Source: Dysgonomonas mossii DSM 22836 (GTDB lineage: Bacteria; Bacteroidota; Bacteroidia; Bacteroidales; Dysgonomonadaceae). From it: 64,000 nucleotides of DNA. The notes below the pieces were generated by a model. It did no database searches. It saw only the letters and a list, made by a program, of their open reading frames with translations, and was not told the origin of the DNA. The stretch lies in assembly GCF_000213575.1 (NCBI RefSeq), contig NZ_GL892004.1:496001-560000 (forward strand). Reading direction: 5' to 3'. This document shows positions 27,805 to 37,451 of this stretch, piece by piece. Each line of letters begins with the position of its first letter. Position 1 is the first letter of the stretch. Both the position numbers and the translations under genes were made by a program.

Positions 27805-30651
27805 ATGAAAAGGAATATCCCCATACTTTTATTTCTATGTGCATTTTTAGGATTGAGTGCACAATCGCAGACCACAGCGATAACAGGAACAGTATTCGAC
27901 AATGAAATGAAAGAGCCGATAGAGATGGCCAGTATAAGAATCCTAAATGCTAGAGATAGTGCGTATGTAACTGGTACAGTGACGGACGAGAATGGAAAAT
28001 TCAGCGTAGGAGTCAGACAAGGACGCTATATTGCTCAAATATCATTTATTGGATATACGGATCAGTACTTCAAAGCAAATGCCCAAAAGTCTGTGTCCCT
28101 TGGCGATATATACATGAAGGAGGATGCTATTATGCTTGGGGAGGCTGTAGTGGAAGCTAAAGCTATAGAGGTACAAGTGAAAGGCGATACCATAGAATAC
28201 AATGCCGACTCGTATAAAGCCCAGCAAAGCGATGTGGTAGAAGATATGATAAAACGAATGCCCGGCGCTGAAATAGATGAGAATGGAAAAATAACAATCA
28301 ACGGAAGGGAAGTTAAAAAATTCCTTGTAGACGGAAAAGAGTTTTTCAGCGATGACCCCAAAGTTGCATCTAAAAGTTTGCCCGCTAATATTATAGATAA
28401 GCTTCAGGTGCTTGATCGTAAATCTGACATGTCTCAGATGACCGGCTTTGATGATGGCGATGACGAAACCGTGATCAATCTAACGATAAAGAAAGGTATG
28501 AAGCAGGGTTTTATGGGCGATACTTATGTCGGCTATGGAAGTAAAAAGCGTTATGAAGCAAATGGGGTATTTAATTATATGCGGGATAATATTCAAATTA
28601 CACTGTTGGGAGGATTAAATAATACAAATAATGCCAGTTTCTCAGATTTTGCCTCGAGTGCCTTTGGTGGACGTGGCGGAGGGCGATTGAGATTTGGTGC
28701 TAACAATGGAGTTGCAAAAACACTAAATGGAGGGTTGAACTTTGCTACTGAGTATTCGGATAAGCTAAAATATGGAGGAAATGTTCGGTATGGTTCTGTG
28801 GATAATGATGTATCTATTATGACAAGCAGAAGATTTACAGGAACCAGTCAAACTCAAAATGGTAATTCGTACGGAAATAATAAAAGTGATAACTTCGGTG
28901 CAAACTTTCGCTTCGAATGGACTCCCGATTCACTGACAAAGATCGTTTTCAGACCGAATATACAATACAATAAGAACAGAAATGATCAAGAGGGGGAAAG
29001 TGAAACTTCATTTGCTGATAATCCTGAGAGAAACTACAAGGAATCGTCTTGGAATACGGTTGATGGAAAGGGGCTTTCCTTGAGCGGAAATCTCGATATC
29101 AGTCGTAAGTTGAATAATCAGGGGCGAGTACTGAGTTTCAGTTTTTCGGGTGGACTGAATAATTCGGACAGTGAAGGCTATGATTACTCTCACTCTATCT
29201 ATGCAGACCCTCTTAAGAATGATTCCATCAGGGATCAAAAGTCATTGCAGGATGACAAAGGTTATAATTGGCGTGCATTTGTTTCGTATGTAGAGCCTTT
29301 GGGAAGAAATAATTTTTTGCAATTGACTTATAATGTACGTAATAACCATTCTGAGACTGACCGCAAGGCTTACAATAAAGATGCCGAAGGAAATTATAAT
29401 GTGATAGCTGAAGAATATACACGTAATGTGAAGAATGACTTCCTTAACCAGAATGTTTCTCTAAATTTTAAATCGATTAGGCAAAAGTTCGATTATACAT
29501 TGGGAGTCGGGTTAGAGCCATCGAGGTCTAAGACCAGTATTTTTCAGCCCGGCCAGCCTGAAAAAGATATAAAGCCCCGCAATTCTCTGAGTTTTGCTCC
29601 TAATGCCCAGTTTAATTATAAGTGGGATAGAAGAAATACACTTCGGGTAGATTATAGTGGTAGAACATCGCAGCCTACGACAACCCAGCTATATGATGGA
29701 ATCATATCTCAGAGCGGGTTTGATGTTACTTATGGTAATCCCGATTTGAAGCCAAGCTTTCAACATAGCTTGAGAGGACGATATCAGAATTTCAACACAA
29801 ACAGAAATTCAAACTTGGCTATTTTCACAAATTTCAATTATACAATGGATGCTATCGTCAATGTTTCTACATACAAAGATCAGGGACGTGAAATGACCTA
29901 TAAGAATGTAGATGGCAATATGGATGGTTTTATGGGTTTGACGTATAATACTCCACTTCGAAACAAGAAGTTCTCGATTAATACGTTTACAATGGGAAGA
30001 TATGCCCACAACACTACATTTATAAATGAAAGGGAAAATAAGGCAGATACATATAACTTTAGAGAGAATATGACATTGCAGTTTCGCACCGGTTCTCTTG
30101 ATGATCAGATAAGAACGTTGAGCGATGCTCGCTTTTTGTTGAATATCGGCGGTAACTTCGGATATAACAATATAAAAAATACAATATCAACCGATCAGGA
30201 CAGAGAGACATTTAATTATGGAGCGAAGGGTGACTTCACCACTTATTTCCCTTTGGGGCTTACTTTGCAATCAGATATTCAATATTCGACCAACTCGGGT
30301 TATACTTCCGGTTATAAATTGAATGAATGGCTGTGGAATGCTTCGGTAACTTACAATATGGATTCGATGCTGAAAGGTATATTTAAAAACAAATATACGG
30401 GAAATGCTTTATTACGGTTCAAAATATATGACATCTTGCAGCAGAGAAGTAATATAAATATCGATCAGAATGCATTATATATACAAGAATCCATTTCTAA
30501 TACGATCAATAGTTACTTTATGGTCAATTTTGTGTATAAGTTCCAGATATTTGGAAAAGGTACAAAAAGAGAAGATATGGATGGAGGAGATAGAGGCTGG
30601 GGAGGTAGAGGCCCCGGAGGTCATCCGGGAGGAGGCCCTATAGTGTTTTAA
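27805..30651 (+). CDS. Outer-membrane beta-barrel protein with carboxypeptidase-regulatory-like N-terminus
   Basis: 948 residues. Signal peptide to about residue 22, then a CarboxypepD_reg-like domain (TTAITGTVFDNEMKEPIEMASIRILN), a plug-like section with VEDMIKRMPGAEIDENGKI and FLVDGKEFFSDDP, and a long barrel from about residue 230. The last ~22 residues are an unusual Gly-rich tail. The family (Outer_memb_beta-barrel, PF14905-like) is TonB-receptor-related and probably imports or exports envelope ligands, but the substrate is unknown. Confidence 0.85.
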   Translation: MKRNIPILLFLCAFLGLSAQSQTTAITGTVFDNEMKEPIEMASIRILNARDSAYVTGTVTDENGKFSVGVRQGRYIAQISFIGYTDQYFKANAQKSVSLGDIYMKEDAIMLGEAVVEAKAIEVQVKGDTIEYNADSYKAQQSDVVEDMIKRMPGAEIDENGKITINGREVKKFLVDGKEFFSDDPKVASKSLPANIIDKLQVLDRKSDMSQMTGFDDGDDETVINLTIKKGMKQGFMGDTYVGYGSKKRYEANGVFNYMRDNIQITLLGGLNNTNNASFSDFASSAFGGRGGGRLRFGANNGVAKTLNGGLNFATEYSDKLKYGGNVRYGSVDNDVSIMTSRRFTGTSQTQNGNSYGNNKSDNFGANFRFEWTPDSLTKIVFRPNIQYNKNRNDQEGESETSFADNPERNYKESSWNTVDGKGLSLSGNLDISRKLNNQGRVLSFSFSGGLNNSDSEGYDYSHSIYADPLKNDSIRDQKSLQDDKGYNWRAFVSYVEPLGRNNFLQLTYNVRNNHSETDRKAYNKDAEGNYNVIAEEYTRNVKNDFLNQNVSLNFKSIRQKFDYTLGVGLEPSRSKTSIFQPGQPEKDIKPRNSLSFAPNAQFNYKWDRRNTLRVDYSGRTSQPTTTQLYDGIISQSGFDVTYGNPDLKPSFQHSLRGRYQNFNTNRNSNLAIFTNFNYTMDAIVNVSTYKDQGREMTYKNVDGNMDGFMGLTYNTPLRNKKFSINTFTMGRYAHNTTFINERENKADTYNFRENMTLQFRTGSLDDQIRTLSDARFLLNIGGNFGYNNIKNTISTDQDRETFNYGAKGDFTTYFPLGLTLQSDIQYSTNSGYTSGYKLNEWLWNASVTYNMDSMLKGIFKNKYTGNALLRFKIYDILQQRSNINIDQNALYIQESISNTINSYFMVNFVYKFQIFGKGTKREDMDGGDRGWGGRGPGGHPGGGPIVF

Positions 30652-30663
30652 ATACATAAAATG

Positions 30664-30697
30664 AAAAATCTGTAATTTAAATATTGCGGATTTTTTT
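30664..30697 (+). terminator. Intrinsic terminator after the barrel gene
   Basis: AAAAATCTGTAAT (30664-30676) pairs with ATTGCGGATTTTT (30683-30695), 13 bp with two G-U pairs, six-base loop, then a T-run. It is 12 bases after the stop. Confidence 0.8.
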
Positions 30698-30767
30698 CTT
30701 TTATAGATATAGAGAGGATACTTATTATAGATTACTATAACGTAAATAAAATACCTAGAAATAGTGA

Positions 30768-30798
30768 TTGTCGGATTTTTTTGATTTTTATACCTTTG
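30768..30798 (+). promoter_or_regulatory. Bacteroidota-type promoter of the TonB receptor gene
   Basis: TTG at 30768-30770 and TACCTTTG at 30791-30798 are 20 bases apart, matching the -33/-7 pattern. The prfB promoter has the same spacing and the same ATTGTCG context. The start is 49 bases downstream. Confidence 0.65.
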
Positions 30799-30846
30799 CG
30801 TCGCATCCAGAAACAACAATTTATCTATTCTTATTTTAAACACACT

Positions 30847-33243
30847 ATGAATTTTTTAAAACGTCTTTCTAAACACTTTCTATTGTTTATTATCCTTCTA
30901 TTTTTCTCTTCGTTTATACATGCTAATTTGATCAGGACAGATGCCAATATATTTGGTCATGTCGTCAATGCTAAAACAGGCGAGCATATTCCATTTATAA
31001 ACGTTGTACTGAAAAATACAACAATAGGTGTGTCAACCGATGCCACCGGGCATTACTCCTTAACGAACTTACCTGAGGGAAGGTTTATAGCCGTAACACA
31101 TGGAATCGGATACAAGCCGCAGGAAAAAGAAGTTGAACTTAAAAGAGGCAAATCTATAGAAATTAACTTCGAGGTAGAAGAAGATGCTCTTAATCTTAAT
31201 GAAGTAGTGGTAACCGCAGGGCGTACATCGCAGAAACGTACCGAGGCTCCTGTAATTGTGAACACGATAAGTACAAAGATGCTTGAGACCACACAGTCGG
31301 TAGTATTAGGTGAAGGACTTAACTTTTGTACAGGTCTACGTTATGAAAATGATTGCCAGAACTGTGGCTTTTCGCAAGTGAGAATGAATGGGATGGAAGG
31401 TCCTTATTCTCAGATATTGATAAACAGCCGCCCTATATTTAGCGGTTTGGCGGGAGTATATGGGCTTGAACTTATTCCGTCTAATATGCTTGAACGTATC
31501 GAGGTAGTCAGAGGCGGTGGCTCTGTTTTATATGGTTCGAATGCAATTGCAGGAACAATAAATCTTATACTTAAAGATCCGAAGACAAATAGCTTCGAAG
31601 CCGGCCTGAATACATCTCTCATCGGAATGGGGGTAGGCGGTTCGAATGGCTCTGTGGCAGATTATAACGCTACGTTTAATGCTACATTGGTAACCGAAGA
31701 TCATAAGACGGGTATCTCTGTTTTCGGAAATATGCGAGATCGTAATATGTTTGATGCAAATGGCGATAGCTTTTCGGAAATAGCACCTATGAAGAATACG
31801 GTTATCGGAACTCGTATTTTTTATCGTCCGGCATACAGAAGTAAATTGAGCCTCGACTTTTTTAATATCCGAGAAGAGCGCAAAGGAGGGAATAAGCAAG
31901 ACTATCCCGACCACGAAAGAGATATCTCCGAGTCGGTAAAGCATGATATGATAACCGGGGCATTGACATACGAGCAATATTTCAGAGAGAGTGATTTGCT
32001 TACAGTATTCGGTTCGGGGCAATATCTTGATCGAGATTCTTACTATGGAGCCAAGCAGTCGTTGAGCGATTATGGAAATACAAAGGATAAAACCTATAAT
32101 ATGGGTGTTCAATATAAGTTGTCGGTCAACGATGTCTCTACATTAATCGGTGGAGTGGAGCATACCGGCTCGCACCTTACCGATATGAAGCTAGGATATC
32201 CCGAATATAAACTGAATGAGGGAGGTACAGATATCATTGTCACGCATGTTCCGAATCGTATAGTATCCGATCAGGCTTTGAATATTACGGGAGCTTTTGC
32301 ACAATATGAGATAAAGGTAGGAAAAGCAAAGTTCCTAGCCGGAGCACGTGTAGAACATTACTCTATTGATGATAAGCAGACCGATAGCGATAAGTCGGGA
32401 ACGGTAGTTGTGCCCCGGGCAAGTATAATGTATGATATTTCATCATATTTGCAGACCCGTATTGGTTTCTCAAAGGGGTATCGTGCTCCTCAAATTTTTG
32501 ATGAAGATCTTCATATAGAAACATCCGGCTCTCGTCAGGTAATCAACAAGAATGACCCACATCTAAAACAAGAAAATAGCTCTAGCTTTACATTATCCTT
32601 CGACTTTAATAAAAAAATAGGAAGTATCAATACAAATATTTTGGTAGAAGGGTTCTATAATAAACTGCATAATCCATTCAGAAACGAAATTGGTGAGCCT
32701 GACGAAAATGGAACAGTGATTTATACTCGTATCAATTCTAAAGATGGAGCTGCTGTTCAGGGTGTAAACCTAGAGGTGAAGCTTATGCCGTCCGATAAAT
32801 TAAGTCTGAATGCAGGATTTACTGTTCAGTCGAGCCGATACAAAGTGAGTGATGAAACCTTCGGTGAAAAGAGGTTTTTCCGAACACCGGACGCTTATGG
32901 GTTTTTAGCGTTGGATTGGGAGTTTGCTCGTAATTTTGGGGTATCTGCAACGGGGAATTATACAGGCAAAATGTTAGTTCCGTACTTTGGTCCCGAGATC
33001 GCTAACCCCGAAGCCGGAGAATTGCGCAAGTCAAAAACCTTTTTTGATACAGGAGTTAAGTTCCATTATGATATGAGGCTTGCGGGTAATATTACTATAG
33101 AATGGTTTGCAGGTATGAAAAATATTTTCAATTCATATCAGAATGACTTTGATAAAGGCATCGACCGTGACCCTTCATACATTTATGGTCCTAGCTTGCC
33201 ACGAACCGCATTTTTAGGTTTTAAGATTGGAAATTTGCTATAG
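30847..33243 (+). CDS. TonB-dependent receptor
   Basis: 798 residues from the ATG at 30847; a longer open frame from 30781 overlaps the promoter and is rejected. Signal peptide 1-27, CarboxypepD_reg-like domain 35-115 with a TonB-box-like EVVVTAGR at its end, plug about 135-240 (NMLERIEVVRGGGSVLYG), then a barrel. The plug has a DCQNCGF cysteine pair, and the barrel has a YRAP motif followed by NDPHL, reminiscent of the FRAP/NPNL boxes of heme and some metal receptors. Ligand unproven. Confidence 0.9.
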   Translation: MNFLKRLSKHFLLFIILLFFSSFIHANLIRTDANIFGHVVNAKTGEHIPFINVVLKNTTIGVSTDATGHYSLTNLPEGRFIAVTHGIGYKPQEKEVELKRGKSIEINFEVEEDALNLNEVVVTAGRTSQKRTEAPVIVNTISTKMLETTQSVVLGEGLNFCTGLRYENDCQNCGFSQVRMNGMEGPYSQILINSRPIFSGLAGVYGLELIPSNMLERIEVVRGGGSVLYGSNAIAGTINLILKDPKTNSFEAGLNTSLIGMGVGGSNGSVADYNATFNATLVTEDHKTGISVFGNMRDRNMFDANGDSFSEIAPMKNTVIGTRIFYRPAYRSKLSLDFFNIREERKGGNKQDYPDHERDISESVKHDMITGALTYEQYFRESDLLTVFGSGQYLDRDSYYGAKQSLSDYGNTKDKTYNMGVQYKLSVNDVSTLIGGVEHTGSHLTDMKLGYPEYKLNEGGTDIIVTHVPNRIVSDQALNITGAFAQYEIKVGKAKFLAGARVEHYSIDDKQTDSDKSGTVVVPRASIMYDISSYLQTRIGFSKGYRAPQIFDEDLHIETSGSRQVINKNDPHLKQENSSSFTLSFDFNKKIGSINTNILVEGFYNKLHNPFRNEIGEPDENGTVIYTRINSKDGAAVQGVNLEVKLMPSDKLSLNAGFTVQSSRYKVSDETFGEKRFFRTPDAYGFLALDWEFARNFGVSATGNYTGKMLVPYFGPEIANPEAGELRKSKTFFDTGVKFHYDMRLAGNITIEWFAGMKNIFNSYQNDFDKGIDRDPSYIYGPSLPRTAFLGFKIGNLL

Positions 33244-33278
33244 CGACACACCTTCTCTTTATTCTATATGATTTACTT

Positions 33279-33325
33279 AGAGGTAATTAATTGTTCCTTT
33301 CGGATAAGATATTACCTCTTTTTCT
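33279..33325 (+). terminator. Possible terminator after the TonB receptor
   Basis: AGAGGTAAT (33279-33287) pairs with ATTACCTCT (33311-33319) across a 23-base loop, followed by TTTTC. The long loop lowers confidence. Confidence 0.5.
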
Positions 33326-33491
33326 ATTTTATGATTTAGATACTTTAAGTTGTTTAAGTTTTTCATAACATAAACTTTCCTTAAATCATTAATATATTCT
33401 ATTTACTTCCTATATTTTACAAATAACGATACATCTTATACCAACTAAAAGCTATTATCCTTATTTTTGTATAAAACATACGAATAAAGAT

Positions 33492-34904
33492 ATGAAAAGA
33501 ACTACATTTTTTGTTTGCTTCTTGCTAGCAGCTTCACTTTCTGTATTCTCTCAGGAATATAACTATAAATTCCGCCTTACACTCAAGGATAAAAAAAGCG
33601 ATTATTCTATTGATAAGCCGGAAGACTTTCTGTCCGCTAAGTCGCTTGAAAGGAGACAGAAATATAATATAAAGATCGATGAAACCGACCTTCCGATATC
33701 TAAAGAGTATATAAAAGCGATTGAAAGTATTGGAGGAAAAGTTGTAGCACAGAGCAAGTGGCAGCGAACCGTTGCCGTTCATTGTTCGGATAGTACAATG
33801 GTTGATAAGTATAAGGCGTTGCCTTTTGTGTCGGATGCATTGTTTGTATGGAGAGGTAAGCCGGTAGAAGAAACAAAGAAGGATAGTATAATCGCCTATC
33901 CGGCTGTGGAAACTGTAGTGTTTGGTGATTATTACGCAAGAGGAAAAAACAATATCAAAATTAATAACGGACAATACCTTCATGATTCGGGGTATAAAGG
34001 TAAAGGGATGACAATTGCTGTAATCGATGCCGGCTTTAATCATTTACCTCAAATCGCAATGCTAGACAATTTGGATATCAAAGGATACAAAGGCTTTGTT
34101 TACGAAAATGAAGATATGTTTAATAGAGCCAACCAGCATGGATTAAATGTGTTGTCTTGCATTGGGACGAATAAGCCTATGCAGTTTGTGGGAACAGCTC
34201 CTGAAGCTAGTTTTTGGTTGCTGGGATCTGAAGATGCTCGCAGTGAGTATCCTATAGAAGAGGATTACTGGGCAGCAGCTATCGAGTTTGCCGATAGTGT
34301 TGGCGTTAATATAGTAAATACATCGCTCGGTTATAATAGTTTCGACTATCCGGCAAAAAGCTATACACATGAAGACCTGACAGGAAGAACGGCTCTTATA
34401 TCCCGTGCGGCTGATGCTGCAGCAAAGAAAGGAATATTGGTCGTTATCAGTGCGGGTAATTCTGGAGATTCGGAATGGGAGAAAATAACTCCGCCGTCCG
34501 ATGCCTTCAATATATTGACGGTAGGTGCTGTTCAGAAAGACTCTGTTATAGCTCCGTTTAGCTCAAGAGGCTTGACCGAGGATCTTAGGATAAAACCCGA
34601 TGTAATGGCTCTCGGACAAGGAGCAACGGTAGTGGGAGACAATGGGTTGGTTACATATAAAAGTGGAACTTCTTTCTCTTCACCTATTATGTGCGGTATG
34701 GTAGCTTGCCTGTGGCAGGCTTTTCCTGCATTGACCAACAAGGAGATAATAGAGGTGGTAAGGCAATCTTCTGATATTTATGAGCATCCGAACAGGGATT
34801 ATGGTTATGGTATTCCCGATATGAAGAAAGCGATGGAGATAGCACAACAGTTGGTTGATAAAAAAACAGCAGTGCAACAGCCGCTAAAGAAAGGAAAGAA
34901 ATGA
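33492..34904 (+). CDS. Secreted subtilisin-like serine protease (S8)
   Basis: 470 residues with a signal peptide (to about residue 20). The triad is Asp179 (AVIDAGF), His216 (ANQHGLNVL) and Ser394 (GTSFSSP), with Asn in SAGNSG as the oxyanion residue. An N-terminal segment of about 130 residues is probably a prodomain. It overlaps xseA by four bases, so the two are translated together. Confidence 0.9.
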   Translation: MKRTTFFVCFLLAASLSVFSQEYNYKFRLTLKDKKSDYSIDKPEDFLSAKSLERRQKYNIKIDETDLPISKEYIKAIESIGGKVVAQSKWQRTVAVHCSDSTMVDKYKALPFVSDALFVWRGKPVEETKKDSIIAYPAVETVVFGDYYARGKNNIKINNGQYLHDSGYKGKGMTIAVIDAGFNHLPQIAMLDNLDIKGYKGFVYENEDMFNRANQHGLNVLSCIGTNKPMQFVGTAPEASFWLLGSEDARSEYPIEEDYWAAAIEFADSVGVNIVNTSLGYNSFDYPAKSYTHEDLTGRTALISRAADAAAKKGILVVISAGNSGDSEWEKITPPSDAFNILTVGAVQKDSVIAPFSSRGLTEDLRIKPDVMALGQGATVVGDNGLVTYKSGTSFSSPIMCGMVACLWQAFPALTNKEIIEVVRQSSDIYEHPNRDYGYGIPDMKKAMEIAQQLVDKKTAVQQPLKKGKK

Positions 34905-36268
34905 ACCGTCCTGCAATCTCTCTTTATGAATTGAATAATCTCATCAAGGGTGTCTTGAAAGAGACCCTTCCCGAAGTGTTTTGGATTCGTGCTGAGACAA
35001 GCGATGTGCGTGTCAATCAGAATGGACATTGCTACCTCGAGTTCATAGAGAAGGATATAAACGGGCGAGCCTTGATTGCTAAAGCCCGGGGAATGATATG
35101 GGCAAATACGTTTTATATACTCAAGGCGTATTTCGAGAACACGACAAAACAGACCTTTTCATCGGGGCTGAAAGTGCTGGTTCAGGTAAGTGTTGAGTTT
35201 CATGAACTATACGGATTCACGCTTACGGTTCACGATATCGATCCCACTTATACACTCGGAGATCAGGCGCTGAATAGAGCCGCAATAATAAAACAATTGG
35301 AAGAAGACGGAGTTCTTTCCTTAAATAAAGAACTCGAATTGCCTATTCCTACAAATAAGATTGCCATAATATCTTCTCCCACAGCTGCAGGATATGAGGA
35401 TTTTCTCGATCAATTGGCAAATAATCCTTATGGATTTATTTTTTATACCAAGTTATTTCCGGCTCTCATGCAAGGTGAGCGCACCGAGAGTTCTATAATC
35501 TCAGCATTGGAGCGTATTTATGAATATCAGGATTGTTTCGATGCCGTAGTTATTATTCGGGGAGGAGGAGCAACTTCGGATTTGAGCAGCTTTGATTCTT
35601 ATCTTTTGGCAGCAAGCTGTGCACAGTTTCCTTTGCCTGTAATAACAGGAATAGGGCATGAGCGGGACGATACGGTTCTGGATATCGTAGCGCATACACG
35701 CATGAAGACGCCCACTGCTGTTGCGGAATTCTTGATCGGGAATATTGCAGAAACAGCGATGGAATTGGACGAAATGGCTCATGATATTGTCTCTGTCGTT
35801 ACGCAAAGACTACAGGATGAGGCTGTACGTTTAAGCGTTTTTGAAACAAAGAATACATTCTTACTTAAAGCATGGCTCAAAGAGCAGGATACAATTCTAT
35901 CCTCTGCAAAGAATGTTTTGATAAGAGGTTTGCAAAGTTCACATAAAGAAAATCATAGTAAGTTGTCTTCGTTCCAGGATATTCTTATCAGGGAATCGCA
36001 GCAATTAAACAAAGAGAGTATAAACAATCTTACAGTGTTTGAGAATACTTTAAAACGAGTTGCTTTGCAAAAGTTTAAGGATGAAAATACACAATTGGAC
36101 ATGTTTGAAAAACATCTTCTTTTGGCGTCGCCCGAGAATATTCTGAAAAAAGGATATACCTTGACCATGAAAGATGGGAAAGTGATAAAGCAAAGTAGCG
36201 CAGTGAAAAAAGGGGATAAACTGACCACCGTGTTTGCTGATGGGAAGCTTGATTCTATAGTGAAATAA
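34901..36268 (+). CDS. xseA: Exodeoxyribonuclease VII large subunit
   Basis: 455 residues. The N-terminal OB-fold (about 1-105) starts RPAISLYELNNLIKGVLKETLPE; the catalytic region carries IAIISSPTAAGYEDFLDQL, VIIRGGGATSDLSSFDSY and PVITGIGHERDDTVLD, followed by a coiled-coil domain. The enzyme degrades single-stranded DNA to oligonucleotides together with XseB. Its partner xseB is 2.3 kb downstream rather than adjacent. Confidence 0.96.
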   Translation: MNRPAISLYELNNLIKGVLKETLPEVFWIRAETSDVRVNQNGHCYLEFIEKDINGRALIAKARGMIWANTFYILKAYFENTTKQTFSSGLKVLVQVSVEFHELYGFTLTVHDIDPTYTLGDQALNRAAIIKQLEEDGVLSLNKELELPIPTNKIAIISSPTAAGYEDFLDQLANNPYGFIFYTKLFPALMQGERTESSIISALERIYEYQDCFDAVVIIRGGGATSDLSSFDSYLLAASCAQFPLPVITGIGHERDDTVLDIVAHTRMKTPTAVAEFLIGNIAETAMELDEMAHDIVSVVTQRLQDEAVRLSVFETKNTFLLKAWLKEQDTILSSAKNVLIRGLQSSHKENHSKLSSFQDILIRESQQLNKESINNLTVFENTLKRVALQKFKDENTQLDMFEKHLLLASPENILKKGYTLTMKDGKVIKQSSAVKKGDKLTTVFADGKLDSIVK

Positions 36269-36294
36269 ATAAATTTCAGAAATATCATATAGGT

Positions 36295-37416
36295 ATGAAA
36301 AAAAGTATTTTGTTAACCTGTATTATTTTTTTTCTTATTAGTTGTAAAAATAACAATCCGGATAGTTTTTTACTAAAAGGGTCGATTGAAGGGGTTAATC
36401 ATGGATTGGCCTATTTGAAGTATACGATTGAAGGAGAAAATCAGTGGGTCGAAATTAAAGATTCTGCAAAAATAGAATCCGGAAAATTTACCTTCGAAGG
36501 TAAAACGAAGACACCTTCCTTTGCTACTTTAGTCGTGAATGATGTGAATATTCGTTTTTTTGTTGAACCATCAAAAATTCAAATCAAGATTTTGAATGAT
36601 AGCTTAAATAGCTTTGATGTAGAAGGGTCGAAGACCCAAAAAGAATATGAACTTTTATTTAATGAAGATCTTAAAGCGTTGTCTAAAGAATTTATACATG
36701 TTCAGATAAAACCCGATACTTCTGTGGAAAAGAAAAGAGTTGTTGATGCTATAGTGAAGTCTCAAAAAGAATTTATTATGAAATATACTGATTCATATAT
36801 AGCCCCACAACTTATACGAGATTTGCTATTTTCTAAAATGATAAATGTCAAGGACGCTAGATATTTATATATGTATTTAGGCGATAGCCTAAAAAATACT
36901 TTGCGAGGAAAGGACGTTGATTATTACATACAAGGCAAAGAAAATACACAAATAGGAAGTGTCGCTCCTGATTTTAGTGCTCCTGATATCAAAGGAGAAG
37001 TCGTAAAATTGTGTGAGTATAGAGGGAAATATGTACTACTTGATTTTTGGGCTAGTTGGTGTACGTATTGTATTGAAGGAATGACTCATCTGAAGAAAAT
37101 ACAAGAGAAATATAAAAATAAAAATTTTGCAATAATTGGAATCTCAAAAGATGATAATAAAGCAGATTGGATTAATTCAATAGAAAAATATGAATTGAAT
37201 CGCTGGTCTCAGGTCTCTTATGTTCAGAGTTTTGATGCCCATTCTCTTGGAATGATAAATAGAGATGATATAAATCAAAGATATCAGGTCAATGGAATTC
37301 CACAATATTATCTTCTTGATGAAAACGGCAAAATCATAGGGTCTTGGTTTGGATATAGTGAAAGCAACAAGCAAAATATGGATAAAATGCTTGATGATAT
37401 TTTTATGAACAAATAA
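36295..37416 (+). CDS. TlpA-like thiol-disulfide lipoprotein (DUF4369 + thioredoxin)
   Basis: 373 residues. A lipoprotein signal with the lipobox LISC (Cys about 17) precedes a DUF4369-like N-terminal domain (FLLKGSIEGVNHGLAYLKY). The thioredoxin fold begins near residue 220 (IGSVAPDFSAPDIKG) with the active site WASWCTYC near 252-259. It is predicted to be a periplasmic thiol oxidoreductase. The gene appears more AT-rich than xseA, which may hint at insertion. Confidence 0.88.
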   Translation: MKKSILLTCIIFFLISCKNNNPDSFLLKGSIEGVNHGLAYLKYTIEGENQWVEIKDSAKIESGKFTFEGKTKTPSFATLVVNDVNIRFFVEPSKIQIKILNDSLNSFDVEGSKTQKEYELLFNEDLKALSKEFIHVQIKPDTSVEKKRVVDAIVKSQKEFIMKYTDSYIAPQLIRDLLFSKMINVKDARYLYMYLGDSLKNTLRGKDVDYYIQGKENTQIGSVAPDFSAPDIKGEVVKLCEYRGKYVLLDFWASWCTYCIEGMTHLKKIQEKYKNKNFAIIGISKDDNKADWINSIEKYELNRWSQVSYVQSFDAHSLGMINRDDINQRYQVNGIPQYYLLDENGKIIGSWFGYSESNKQNMDKMLDDIFMNK

Positions 37417-37451
37417 GATTTATTTATAAAACGATTATTAAATTTAAAGAC

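Noticed and set aside
31528-32112. 194-residue minus-strand frame opposite the TonB receptor
   Set aside because: No recognisable domain and fully overlapped by a well-supported gene.
33462-33469. TATTTTTG as the promoter of the subtilase gene
   Set aside because: Matches the -7 consensus and is well placed, but no -33 is seen and such matches are frequent in AT-rich DNA, so it is not listed as a feature.
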